Below are positions 47,701 through 61,053 of a stretch of DNA of 64,000 bases, piece after piece. The notes under the pieces were generated by a model. The model had not been told where the DNA came from. It saw nothing but the letters and a program-made list of their open reading frames with translations, and made no database searches. How positions within the stretch are numbered: the first letter of the stretch is position 1; every line of letters starts with the position of its first letter. Made by a program: the position numbers and the translations under genes. The stretch is taken from positions 9,856,801 to 9,920,800 of the forward strand of contig JARWKL010000015.1 in assembly GCA_029961685.1 (NCBI GenBank), written 5' to 3'. This DNA comes from Aristolochia californica. Taxonomy: Eukaryota > Streptophyta > Magnoliopsida > Piperales > Aristolochiaceae.

Positions 47701-50700
47701 AGAGATATAATTCCAAAAAGTATCTGTGATTTTAAAGGATTATAAACTCTTTCAATTTTTTATATATTAGGTTTTGTAATCATCAGAAAAAGGGGGCCGA
47801 GGAATTTTCAACTGAGTGTTGACTCCCAAACTATAAGTCATTTGTAACAAATATTATAGCCGTTACACGTCATTAATCGTTCAAAATATTTATGATGGTC
47901 TATGATTGTTAGGTCCGCTTTTTGTAAATAGGAAAAAAGTGGGTTGTTTGGCTCTGGTAAATATCCCATCGCACGTTAACTTGAGAATTTAATTTTTCCT
48001 ACTCCTTAAAATTTTTGGATCATTAGGTCATTTGCATCTTCAACATGTTTTAGGCATGCATATCCATATTTAAAACATGTTAGGATCTATTAGAAATCCA
48101 TTTCTTAGAAAATTACACCAAGCTCTTATGTTGTTACAGGTGGAATTTCCCAAACATGGACTGCAAAACTTTGGTGTTAATTTTTAGTGCGTGAAATAAT
48201 TTTGTTCACTTCCATTTATTATAGTTTTCAATTTTTTGAATACATAAACTCTAAAATTTTCATTTTTTTGAGATCTATTTGCCTTATCTTTTTGTTTACG
48301 AGAAAAATGGGAGAGTGAAAACTCAAGTTTGGATTTGAAAAAAAATTGAACATCCAAAATGGAAATGCCCAAATTCTGAGGGAGATAATTCCAAAAAGTA
48401 TCTGAGAACTTTAAGGATTGTAAACTCTTTTAGTTTTTTATATATTAGGTTTTGCAATCATCGGAAAAGGGGGGGGTTGCTTTTTTAATTGAGTGTTGAC
48501 TCCCTAACCATAAGTCATTTCTAAAAAAAGTTATAGCCATTACACATCATTAATCGATCAAAACGTTTACGATGATCTATTATTGTTAGGTTCACTTTTT
48601 GTAAATAGGCAAAACGTGGGTAGTTTGGCTCAGGTAAATTTCCAACCACACGTTAACTTAAGAATTTAGTTTTTCCTACTACTTGAAATTTTTGGATCAT
48701 ATGGTCATTTGCATCTTTAACATGTTTCAGGCATGCATATCCATTTTTAAAACATGTTAGGATCAATTAGAAACCTCCTGCTTATAAAATCCCACCAAGC
48801 TATTTGGGGTTGTATTGGTTGAATTTCCCCAACATGGATAACAAAACTTTTGTGTTCATTTTTAGTGCTTGAAATAATTTCCTTCACTTACATTAAATAT
48901 AGTTTTAAATTTTTACATACATCAACTCTAAAATTTTCATTTTGGTGTGATCTATTTGCCTTATCTTTTTGTTTACGAGAAAAATGGGAGAGCGAAAACT
49001 CCAGTGTGGATTTGAACAAATAATGAACATTCAAAATGGAAATGCACAAATGCTGAGAGAGATATTTGCACAAAGTATTTGTTATTTTTAAGGATCATAA
49101 ACTCTTTTAGTTTTTTATTTATTAGGTTTTGCAATCATCAAAAAAGGGGGGCGAGGCATTTTTAACTGTGTGTTGATTCCCAAACAATAAGTAATTTCTA
49201 AGAAAAATTATAGCCGCTACACATCATTAATAGATCAAATCATTTAAGATGATCTATGATTTTTAGGTCTGCTTATTGTAAATAGGCATAAAGTGGGTTG
49301 TTTGGCTCTAGTAAATATCCAACCGCACGTTAACACGAGAATATAAAATTTTGAACTCCTTAAAATTTTTGGATCATTAGGTCATTTGCATCTTCAACAT
49401 TTTCGAGGCATGCATATCCATATTTAAAACATTTTAGGATCAATTAGAAATCTCTTGCTTATACAATTTCACCAAGCTATTAGGGGTTGTACTGGTGGAA
49501 TTTCCCAAACATGGATAAAAAAACTTTTGTGTTCAATTTTAGTTCTTGAAATAATTTTCTTCACTTACATTTATAACAGTTTTATATTTTTTGCATACAT
49601 AAACTCTAAAATATTCATTTTGGTGTGATCTATTTGCCTTATCTTTTTGTTTACGTGAAAAATGGAAAAGTGAAAACTCAAGTTTGGATTAAAAAAAAAT
49701 TGAACATTCAAAATAGAAACGCACAAATGTTGGGAGAGAACACTGCAAAAAGTATCTGTGATTTTTTAGGATTGTAAACTCTTTTATTTTTTTATATATT
49801 ATGTTTTCAATCATCGAATAAGGGGGGGCGAGGCATTTTTAACTGAGTGTTGATTCCCAAACAATAAGTCATTTCTAACAAAAATTATAGCCGTTACACA
49901 TCATTAATCGATCAAAACATTTACGATGATCTAGGGTTTTTAGGTCCGCTTATAGTAAATTGGTAAAAAGTGGGTTGTTTGGCTCTAGTAAATAACCCAC
50001 AACTTGCGAATTTAAATTTTTGTACACCTTGAAATTTCTGGATCATTAGGTCATTTGCTTCTTCATTATCTTTGAGGCATTCATATCCATATTTAGAACA
50101 TGTAAGGATCAATTAGAAATCTCTTTCTTATAAAATTCCACCATGCTATTAGGGGTTGTACTGGTGGAATTTCCCAAACATTGATAACAAAACTTTGGTG
50201 TACATCTTTACTGTGTTGAATAATTTTCTTCACTTACATTTATTATAGTTTTCAATTTTTTGCATAAATAAACTCTAAAATTTTCCTTTTGTTGTTATCT
50301 TTTTGCCTTATCTTTTTGTTTACGAGAAAAATGGTAGGGTGAAAACTCAAGTTTGGATTTGAAAAAAAATTGAACATCCAAAATGTAAAAGCACAATTGT
50401 TGAGAGAGATAATTCCAAAAGTATCTATGATTTTTAAGGATTGTAAACTCTTTTAATTTTTCATATATTAGGTTTTGTAATCTTCGGAAAAAGGAGGGCG
50501 AGGCATTTTTAACTGAGTGTTGACTCCCAAACCATAAGTCATTACTAAAAAAAATTATAGCCATTACACATCATTAATCGATTAAAAAGTTTATGATGAT
50601 CTATTATTGTTAGGTCCGCTTTTTGTAAATAGGCAAAATATGGGTAGTTTGGCTCGGGTAAATTTCCCACTACACGTTAACTTAAGAATTTAGTTTTTCC

Positions 50701-50868
50701 TACTCCTTGAAATTTTTGGATCATAAGATCATTTGCATCTTCAAAATGATTCAGGCATGCATATCCATATTTAAAACATGTTAGGATCAATTAGAAATCT
50801 TTTTCTTATAAAATTACACCAAGCTCTTATGTGTGTTACAGGTGAAATTTCCCAAACATGGAGTTATG
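44717..50868 (-). repeat. Satellite array, G-run orientation (block 5)
   Basis: G-run anchors lie near 45,648, 46,436, 47,118, 47,795, 48,470, 49,146, 49,822 and 50,493. The first two spacings (959 and 788 bp) are compound: partial monomers are fused at about 45,002 and 45,962, both reading 'gatcaattagaaaatgacca' and continuing 'taagttttttct', and a further deletion lies at about 46,136. From 46,436 on, spacing is a regular 671-682 bp. No gene is supported. Confidence 0.93.
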
Positions 50869-51081
50869 TTTGAGTTATGTTTGTTTTTTATCAATATTGA
50901 GTTATTTAATTATGCTAGGACTTATCTTTAAGTGTTAGAGTTTGGGTTTAATTGGGACAAGGGTAGTTTTATTGAAATTGAACTCTACTACCTTCCTCTA
51001 TTTCAAATAGAGGTTCATGTACTCTGATTACAACAAGTTATTGATGTCAATGAAGTATTTCACTTTTCCTTAAATTCAACA
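50869..51081 (+). mobile_element. 3' half of a copia-like LTR, rearranged
   Basis: 213 bp matching the second half of the 10,688/12,895 LTRs, from 'tttgagttatgtttg' to 'taaattcaaca', including the TATA-like region (here 'ctatttcaaatagagg'). Its right flank is 'gtcccctttttgtaaatagg', the same satellite junction as after 13,334. Its left flank is a different monomer position ('cccaaacatgga'), so the two sides are not a simple insertion site. The satellite from 'gtcc' to 'acatgga' is present on both sides. Confidence 0.88.
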
Positions 51082-54000
51082 GTCCCCTTTTTGTAAATAG
51101 GCAAAACGTGGGTTGTTTGGCACTGGTAAATATTCCACCAGACGTTAACTTGAGAATTTAATTTTTCCTACTCCCTGAAATTTTTTGATCATTAGGTCAT
51201 TTGCATCTTCAATATGATTCAGGCATGCATATCCATATTTAAAACATATTAGGTTCAATTAAAAATCTCTTTCTAAAAATTCCATCAAGCTATTAGGGGT
51301 TGTACTGGTGGAATTTCCCAAACATGCATACCAAAACTTTGGTGTTCATTTTTAGTGCGTGAATTAATTTTATTCACTTACATTTATTATAATTTCCAAT
51401 TTTTTGCATACATAAACTTTAAAATTTTAATTTTGTTTTTTGTTTACGAGAAAAATGGGAGAGTTAAAACTAGTGCTTGGATTTGAAAAAAAATTGAACA
51501 TCCAAAATGGAAATGCACAAATGCTGAGAGAGATAATTCCAAAAAAGTATCTGTAATTTTGAAGGATTGTAAAATTTTTTAGATTTATATATTAGGTTTT
51601 GCAATCATCGGAAAAGGGAGGGGGGGGGGGGAGGCATTTTTAACTGAGTGTTGACTCCCAAACCATAAGTTATTTCTAACAAAAATTATAGCCATTAAAA
51701 ATCATTAATCGATCAAAACATTTACGATGATCTATAATTTTAGGTCCTCTTTTTGTAAATATGCAAAAAGTGGGTTGTTTGTCTCTAGTAAATATGGCAC
51801 CACACATTAATTTAAAATTTTTGTTTTAACTACTAGAAATTTTTGGATCATTAGGTCATTTTCATTTTCAACTTGTTTCAGGCATGCATATCCATATTTA
51901 AAATATGTTAGGATCAATTAGAAATCTCTTTCTTATAAAATTCCACCATGCTAGTACTGGTGGAATTTTCCAAACAAGGATAACAAAACTTTTGTGTTCA
52001 TTTTTAGTGCTTGAAATAATTTTATTCACTTACATTTATTATAGTTTTCAATTTTTTTGCATACATAAACTCTAAAAAAAAGTATCTGTGATTTTTAAGG
52101 ATTGTAAACTATTTTAGTTTTTTATATATTAGGTTTTGCAATCATCGAAAAAAGGAGGGCGAGACTTTTTTAACTGAGTGTTGACTCTCGAACCTAAAGT
52201 CATTTCTAACAAAAATTATAGCCGTTACACATCATTAATCGATCAAAACATTTACGATGATCTATGATTTTTAGGTCCACTTTTTGTAAATAGGCAAAAA
52301 AATGGGTTGTTTGGCCCTGGTAAATATCCCACTGCACGTTAACTTGATAATTTAATTTTTCCTACTCCTTGAAATTTTTGGATCATTAGTCATTTGAATC
52401 TTCATTGTTTCAGTCATGCATATGCATATTTAAAATATGTTAGGATCAATTAGAAATTTCTTTCTTATAAAATTCCACAGGGTGGACAAGGCGTTTTTAA
52501 CTGAATGTTGACTCAGTAACCATACGTCATTTCAAACAAAAATTACAGCAGTTACACATCATTAATCGATCAAAACATTTATGATTATCTATGATTGTTA
52601 GGTCTGCTTTTTGTAAATAGACAAAAACTGGGTTGTTTGGCTCTTGTAAATATCCCACCACACATTAACTTGAGAATTTAATTTTTTCTACTCCTTGAAA
52701 TATTTGGATCATTAGGTCATTTGCATCTGCAACATGTTTCAGGCATGCATATCCATTTTTAAAACATGTTAGGATTAATTAGAAATCTCTATCTTATAAA
52801 ATTCCACCAAGCAATTAGGGGTTGTACTAGTGAAATTTCCTAAACAAGGATAAAAAAACGTTGGTGTTTATTTTTAGTGCGTGAAATAATTTTATTCACT
52901 TACATTTATTATATTTTTCAATTTTTTGCATACATAAAATCTAAAATTTTCATTTTGTTTTGATTTATTTTTCTTATCTTTTTTTTTACGAGAAAAATAG
53001 GAGAGTGAAAACACAAGTTTGGATTTGAAAAAATATTGAACATTCAAAATGGAATTGCACAAATGTTGAGAGAGATAAATCCAAAAAATATCTGTGATTT
53101 TTAAGGATTTTAAACTCTTTTAGTTTTTTATATATTATGTTTTGCAATCATTGAAAAAGGGCGGGGGAGGCATTTTTAATTGAGAGTTGACTCCCAAACC
53201 ATAAGTTATTTCTAAAAAAAATTATAGCCGTTACACATCATTAATATATCAAAACATATATGATGATCCATGATTGTTAGGTGCACTTTTTGTAAATAGG
53301 CAAAAAGTGGGTAGTTTGGCTCTGGTAAATATCCCACCGCACGTTAACTTGAGAATTTAATTTTTTCTACTCCTTGAAATTTTTGGATCATTAGGTCATT
53401 TGCATCTTCAACATGTTTCAGGCATGCATAACCATAGTTAAAACATGTTAGGATCAATTAGAAATCTCTTTCGTATAAAATTCTATCAAGCTATTAGGGG
53501 TTGTGGAATTTCCCAAACACGGATAAAAAAACTTTGGTGTTCATTTTTAGTGCGTGAATTAATTTTCTTCTTTTAAATTTATTATAGTTTTCAATTTTTT
53601 GCATACATATACTATAAAATTTTCATTTTGTTGTGATCAATTTGCCTTATCTTTTTGTTTACGAGAAAAATGAGATTGAAAACTGAAGTTTGGATTTGGA
53701 AAAAAACTGAACATCCAAAATGGAAATACACAAATGCAGAGAGAGATAATTCCCCAAAGTATTTACGATTTTTAAGGATTGTAAACTCTTTTAATTTTTT
53801 ATATATTAGGTTTTGCAATCATCTGAAAAGGGGGGGCGAGGCATTTTTAATCGAGTGTTAAGTCCCAAACCATAAGTCATTTCTAACAAAAATTATAGCC
53901 TTTACACATCATTAATCAATTGAAACATTTACGATGATCTATGATTGTTTGGTCGGCTTTTGTAAATAGGCAAAAAGTCAGTTGTTTGGCTCTGATAAAT

Positions 54001-54510
54001 ATCCCATCGCACGTTAACTTGAGAATTTATTTTTTTCTTCTCCTTGAAATTTTTGGATCATTAGGTCATTTGCATTCTTCAACATGTTTAAGGCATGCAT
54101 ATCCATATTTAAAACATTTTATCAATTATAAATCTATTTCTTATAAAATTGCACCAAGCTATTAGGGGTTGTACAAGTAGAGTTTCCAAAAAATGGATAA
54201 CAAAACTTTGGTGTTCCTTTTTAGTGCGTGAAATAATTTTATTCACTTACATTTACTGTAGTTTTTGATTATTTGCATACATAAACTCTAAAATTTTCAT
54301 TTTGTTGTAATTTTTTTGTCTTATTTTTTTGTTTACGAGAAAAATGGGAGAGTTAAATTTCAAGTTTGGATTTAAAAAAAAATTGAACATCCAAAATTGT
54401 AATGCACAAATGCTGTGAGAGATAATTTGAAAAAGCATCAGTGATTTTTAAGGATTTAAACTCATTTAGTTTTATATATATTAAGTTTTGCAATCATTGG
54501 AAAAAAGGGT

Positions 54511-54539
54511 GGGGGGGGGGGGGGGGGGGGGGGGGGGGG
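54511..54539 (+). repeat. G homopolymer, 29 bp
   Basis: Preceded by AAAAAAGGGT and followed by AGGCATTTTTG. Confidence 0.8.
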
Positions 54540-57529
54540 AGGCATTTTTGACTGAGTGTTGACTCCCAAACCATAAGTCATTTCTAAAACAATTTGTAGT
54601 TGGTACACATCATTAATCGATCAAAACATTTATGATGAACTATGATTGTTAGGTCCACTTTTTGTAAATAGACAAAAAGTGGGTTGTATGGCTCTGGTAA
54701 ATATCCCACCCCAAGTTAACTTGAGAATTTAATTTTTTCTACTCCTGTAAATTTTTGGATCATTAGGTCATTTGCATCTTCAACATGTTTCAGGCATGCA
54801 TATCCATATTTATAACATGTTAGGACCAATTAGAAATCTCTTTCATATAAAATTCTAGTAAGCTATTAGGGGTCGTACTAGTGGAATTTCCAAAAAATGG
54901 ATAACAAAATTTTGGTGATCATTTTTAGTGTGTGAAATAATTTTTTTCACTTACATTTATTATAGTTTTCAATTTTTTGCCTACATAGACTCAAAAATTT
55001 TCTTTTTGTTATATTCTATTTGCCTTATCTTGTTGTTTACAACAAAAATGGGAGAGTGAAAACGCATCTTAGGATTTGAAAAAAAATTGAACATCCAAAA
55101 TGGAAATGTAGAAATTCTTAGAGAGATAATCTCAAAAAGTATCTATGAATTTTAAGGATTTTAAACTCTTTTTTATTATATATATTTGGTTTTGCAATCA
55201 TCGAAAAAGGGGGGGGGGATGAGGCATTTTTAACCGAGTGTTGACTCCCAAACCATAAGTCAATTTTAACAAAATATTATAGCCGTTACACATCATTAAT
55301 CGATCAAAACATTTATGATGATCTATTATTATTAGGTTCGTTGTTTGTAAATAATAAAAAAGTGGATTGTTTGGCACTGGTAAATATTTGACCGCATGTT
55401 CACTTGAAAATTTAATTTTTTCCACTCGAAATTTTTTTATTATTAGGTCATTTGCATCTTCAACATGTTTCAGGCATGCATATCCATATTTAAAACATGT
55501 TAGGATAAATTCAAAATCTCTTTCTTATAAAATTCCACCAAGCTATTAGGGATTGTACTAGTGGAGTTCACCAAACTTGGATAACAAAACTTTGGTGTTC
55601 ATTTATAGTGCGTGAGATAATTTTCTTCACTTACATTTGTTATAGTTTTAAATTATTTGCATACATAAACTCTAAAATTTTCATTTTTTTGTGATATATT
55701 TGCCTTATCTTTTTATTTGCGAGAAATTTGGTGAGAGAAAACTCATGTTTGGATTTGAAAAAAAATTGAACATCCAAAATGGAAATGCAAAAATGCTGAG
55801 AGTGATAACTCCAAAAAGTATATGTGATTTTTAAGGACTGTAAACTCTTTTAGTTTTTTATATATTAAGTTTTGTAATCATCGGAAAAAGGGGGGGGCGA
55901 GGCATTTTTAACTGAGTGTTGACTCCCAATCCTTAAGTAACTTATAACAAAAATTATAGCGGTTACATATCATTAATCACTCAAAACATTTAAGATGATC
56001 TATGATTGTTAGGTCTGCTTTTTCTAAAGAGGCAAAAAATGAATTGTTCGGCTCTGGTAAATATCCTACCGCATGTTTACTTGATAATTTAATTTTTTCT
56101 ACACCTTTAAATTTTTGGATCATTTGGTCATTTGCGTCTTCAACATGTTGCAGTCATGCATATCCATTTTTAAAACATCTTATCAATTAGAAATCTATTT
56201 CTTATAAAATCCCACCAAGCTACTAGGGCTTGTTCAAGTGGAATTTCCCAAACATGGATAACAAAACTTTGGTGTTCATTTTTAGTGCATGAAATAATTT
56301 TATTCACTTACATTTATCATAGTTTTCTATTTTTTTCATATGTAAACTCTACAATTTTTATTTTGTTGTGATTTATTTGCCTTATCTTTTTGTTTTCGAG
56401 AAAAAATGGGAGAGTGAAAACTCAAGTTTGGATTTTAAAAAAATTGAACATGCAAAATGGAAATATACAAATGCTGAGAGAGAAAATTCCAAAAAGTATT
56501 TTGGATTTTTAAGAATTGTAAACTCTTTTAGTTTTTTATATATTAGGTTTAGCAATCATCGGAACAGAGGGGGGCAAGGTATTTTTAACTGAGTATTGAC
56601 TCCCAAACCATAAGTCATTTCTAACAAAAATTATAGCCGTTACACATCATTAATCTATCAAAACATTTACGATGATCTATGATTGTTAGGTCCGCTTTTT
56701 ATAAATAGGCAAAAAGTGGGTAGTTTGGCATTGGTAAATATCCCACCGCACATTAACTTGAGAATTTAATTTTTTCTACTCGAAATTTTTGGATCAATAG
56801 GTCATTTGCATCTTCAACAAGTTTCAGGCAAGCATATCCATATGTAAAACATGTTAGGATAAATTAGAAATTTCTTTCTTATAAAATTCCACCAAGCTAT
56901 TAGGGGTTGTACTAGTGGAATTACCCAAACATGGATAAGAAAACTTTGGTGTTCATTTATAGTGCGTGACATAATTTTATTCACTTACATTTGTTATAGG
57001 TTTCAATTTTTTGCATACATAAACTCTAAAATTATCATTTTGTTGTGATCTATTTGCCTTATCTTTTGATTTACGAAAAAAATGGGAGAGTGAAAACTCT
57101 TGTTTGGATTTGAAAAAAAATTGAACATCCAAAATGGAAATGAACAAATACTGAGAGTGATAACTCCAAAAAGTATCTGTGATTTTTAAGGACTATAAAC
57201 TCTATTAGTTTTTTATATATTAGGTTTTACAATCGTCGGAAAAGGGGGAGGGGGGGAGGGTGGCATTTTTAACTTAGTGTTGACTCCCAAACCATAAGTC
57301 ATTTCTAACAAAAATTATAGCGGTTACACATCATTATTCAATCAAAACATTCAAGATGATCTGTGATTGTTAAGTCCACTTTTTGTAAATAGGCAAAAAG
57401 CAAATTGTTTGGCTCTGGTAATTATCCCAATGCACATTAACTTGAAAATTTAATTTTTTCTGCTCGAAATTTTTGGATCATTTGGTCATTTGCATCTTCG
57501 CCATGTTGTAGTCACGCATATCCATTTTT

Positions 57530-58195
57530 AAAACATGTTAGGATCAATTAGAAATCCCTTTCTTATAAAATTCCACCAAGCTATTAGGGGTTGTACTAGT
57601 GGAATTTCCCAAACATCGATAACAAATCTTTGGTGTTCATTTTTAGTGCGTGAAATAAGTTTTTTCACTTACATTTAATATAGTTTTCAATTTTTTGCTT
57701 ACATAAACTCTAAAATTTTTCATTTTGTTGTGATCTATTTGCCTTATCTTTTTGTTTACGAGAAAAATGGGAGTGTGACAACTCAAGTTTGGATTTGAAA
57801 AACAATTGAACATCCAAAATGGAAAAGCACAAATACTGAGAGAGATAATTCCAAAAAGTATCGTTGATTTTTAAGGATTGTAAACACTTCTTGTTTTTTA
57901 TATATTAAGTTTTTCAATCATAGGAAAAGGGGGGGGGGGGGGGGTAGGCATTTTTAACTGAGTGTTGACTGTTCAAACAAAAATCATAGCGGTTACACAT
58001 CATTAATCAATCAAAACATTTATGATGATCTATGATTTTTAGGTCCGCTTTGTGTCAATAAGCAAACAGTGGGTTGTTTGGCTCATGTAAATATCCCACC
58101 CCAGGTTAATTTGAAAATTTAATTTTTTTCTAGTCGAAATTTTTGGATCATTAGGTCATTTGCATCTTCAACAAGTTTCAAGCATAGATATCCAT
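57530..58195 (-). repeat. Near-identical monomer pair, copy 1
   Basis: It shares with 58,196-58,880 the variants 'catcgataacaaatctttgg', 'acatttaatatag', 'tttgcttacataaac', 'agtatcgttgattttt', 'aaacacttcttg', 'tttgtgtcaataagcaaaca' and 'caccccaggttaatttg'. The main difference is the G-run: 16 G (57,929-57,944) here. Confidence 0.9.
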
Positions 58196-58597
58196 TTTTA
58201 AAACATGTTAGGATCAATTAGAAATCACTTTCTTATAAAATTCCACCAAGCTATTAGGGGTTGTACTAGTGGAATTTCCCAAACATCGATAACAAATCTT
58301 TGGTGTTCATTTTTAGTGCATGAAATAATTTTTTTCACTTACATTTAATATAGTTTTCAATTTTTTGCTTACATAAACTCTAAAATTTTTCATTTTGTTG
58401 TGATCTATTTGCCTTATCTTTTTGTTTACGAGAAAAATGGGAGTGTGAAACTCAAGTTTGGATTTGAAAAACAATTGAACATCCAAAATGGAAAAGCACA
58501 AATACTGAGAGAGATAATTCCAAAAAGTATCGTTGATTTTTAAGGATTGTAAACACTTCTTGTTTTTTATAGATTAAGTTTTTCAATCATAGGCAAA

Positions 58598-58634
<37 letters not shown>

Positions 58635-58880
58635 TTTTTAACTGAGTGTTGACTCTTCTAACAAAAATCATAGCGGTTACACATCATTAATCAATCAAAA
58701 CATTTATGATGATCTATGATTTTTAGGTCCGCTTTGTGTCAATAAGCAAACAGTGGGTTGTTTGGCTCATGTAAATATCCCACCCCAGGTTAATTTGAAA
58801 ATTTAATTTTTTTCTAGTCGAAATTTTTGGATCATTAGGTAATTTGCATCTTCAACAAGTTTCAAGCATAGATATCCATT
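58196..58880 (-). repeat. Near-identical monomer pair, copy 2
   Basis: The downstream partner of 57,530-58,195, with only scattered single-base differences apart from a G-run of 35 (58,598-58,632). It points to a recent tandem duplication or conversion. Confidence 0.9.
58598..58632 (+). repeat. G homopolymer, 35 bp
   Basis: The matching run in the neighbouring near-identical monomer has 16 G. Confidence 0.8.
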
Positions 58881-59021
58881 TTTAAAACATGTTAGGATCA
58901 ATTAGAAATCTCTTTCTTATAAAATTCCACCAAGCTATTAGGGGTTGTACTAGTCAAATTTCTTATAAACTCTTTTAGTTTTTTATATATTAGGTCTGAT
59001 AATCATCATAAAAGCGAGAGA

Positions 59022-59024
<3 letters not shown>

Positions 59025-59062
<38 letters not shown>
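59025..59062 (+). repeat. G homopolymer, 38 bp
   Basis: Lies in a chimeric monomer created by a deletion at about 58,965, only 427 bp from the preceding G-run. Confidence 0.8.
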
Positions 59063-59063
<1 letters not shown>

Positions 59064-61016
59064 GGAACGAGGCATTTTTAATTGAGTGTTGACTCCCAAA
59101 CCATAAGTCATTTCTGTGAAAAATTATAGTTGTTACACATCATTAATCAATCAAAACATTTTCGATGATCTATGATTGTGAAGTCTGCTTTTTGTAAATA
59201 GGCAAAAAGTGGGTTGTTTGGCTCAGGTAAATATCCTACCGCACGTAAACTTGAGAATTTAATTTTTTCTACTCTTTGGAATTTTGGGATAGTTAGGTCA
59301 TTTGCATCTTCAATTATTTTCAGGCATGCTTATCCATTTTTAAAACATGTTAGGATCAATTAGAAATCTCTTTCTTATAAAATTCCACCAAGCGATTAGG
59401 GGTTGTATTAGTGGAATTTCCAAAACATGGATAACAAAACTTTGGTGTTCTTTTTTAGTGCGTCAAATAATTTTTCTCTCTAAAATTTATTCTAGTTTTC
59501 AATTTTTTGCATACATAAACTCTAAAATTTTCATTTTGTTGTAATCTTTTTGCCTAATCTTTTTGTTTACGAGAAAGATGGGAGAGAGAAAACTCAAGTT
59601 TGGATTTGAAAAAAAGTTGAACATCCAAAATGGAAATGCACAAATGAAGAGAGAGATCATTCAAAAAAGTATCTGTAATTGTTAAGGATTGTAAAATCTT
59701 TTAGTTTTTTATATATTATATTTTGCAATCATCGAAAAAAGGGGGGCGAGGCATTTACGATGATCTATGATTGTTAGGTCCGCTTTTTGAAAATAAGCAA
59801 AAAGAGGATTATTTGGCTCTAGTAAATATCCCACCGCACACGTTAACTTGAATATTTAATTTTTTCTACTCCTTGAAATTTTAGGATCATTAGGTTATTT
59901 GCATCTTTAATAAGTTTCAGGCCTTCTAATCCATTTTTAAAACATGTTAGGATCAATTAGAAATCTCTTAATTATAAAATTTCACATAGCTATTAGGGGT
60001 ATTACTAGTGGAATTCCCCAAATATAGATAACAAAACTTTGGTGGTCATTTTTAGTGCATGAGATAATTTTCTTCACTTACATTTGTTTTAGTTTTCAAA
60101 ATTTTTTCATACATAAACTCTAAAATTTTCATTTTGGTGTGATCTATTTGCCTTGTCTTTTTGTTTACGAGAAAAATGGGAGAGTGAAAACTCCAGTTTG
60201 GATTTGAAAAAAAATTGAACATCCAAAATGAAAATGGACAAATGCTGAGAGAGATAATTCCAAAAAGTATATGTGATTTTTTACTATTTTAAACTCTTTT
60301 AGTTTTTTATATATTAGGTTATGCAATCATCGAAATAGGGGGGGCGACGCATTTTTAACTAAGTGTCGACTCCCAAACCATAAGTCATTTCTAAAAAATA
60401 TTGTTGGCTTTACACATCATTAATCGATCAAAACATCTACAATGATCTATGATTGTTTGGTCTACTTTTTGTAAATAGGCAAAAAGTGGGTTGTTTGGCT
60501 CTAGTAAATATCCCACTGCAAGTTAACTTGAGAATTTAATTTTTCCTCTCCTTGAAATTTGTGGATCATTAGGTCATTTTCAACTTCAACATGTTTCAGG
60601 CATGCATATCCATATTTAAAACATGTTAGGATCAATTAGAAATCTCTTCCTTATTAAATTCCACCAAGCTATTAGGGGTAGTACAAGTGGAATTTGCCAA
60701 ACATGGAAAACAAAACTTCTGATTTAATTTTTAGTGCGTGAAATAATTTTCTTCACTTAATTTTATTATAGTTTTCAATTTTTTGCATACATAAACTCTA
60801 AAATTTTCATTTTGTTGTGATTTATTTGCCTTATGTTTTTGTTTACGAGAAAAAAGGGAGAGTGAAAACTCAAGTTTGGTTTTGAAAAAAAATCGAACAT
60901 CCAAAATGGAGATGCACAAATGCAGAGAAAGATAATTCCAAAAAGTATCTGTAATTTTTTAGGATTGTACACATTTGTAGTTTTTTATATATAAGGTTTT
61001 GTAATCATCGGAAAAG

Positions 61017-61019
<3 letters not shown>

Positions 61020-61052
<33 letters not shown>
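61020..61052 (+). repeat. G homopolymer, 33 bp
   Basis: Preceded by GAAAAGGGA and followed by TGGGGGTTGCG. Confidence 0.8.

Positions 61053-61053
<1 letters not shown>

Noticed and set aside
50869..51081. Independent solo-LTR insertion at the same target word
   Set aside because: Only the 3' half of the LTR is present, the left flank is at a different monomer phase, and the right-flank satellite shares rare variants with the 13,335 junction.
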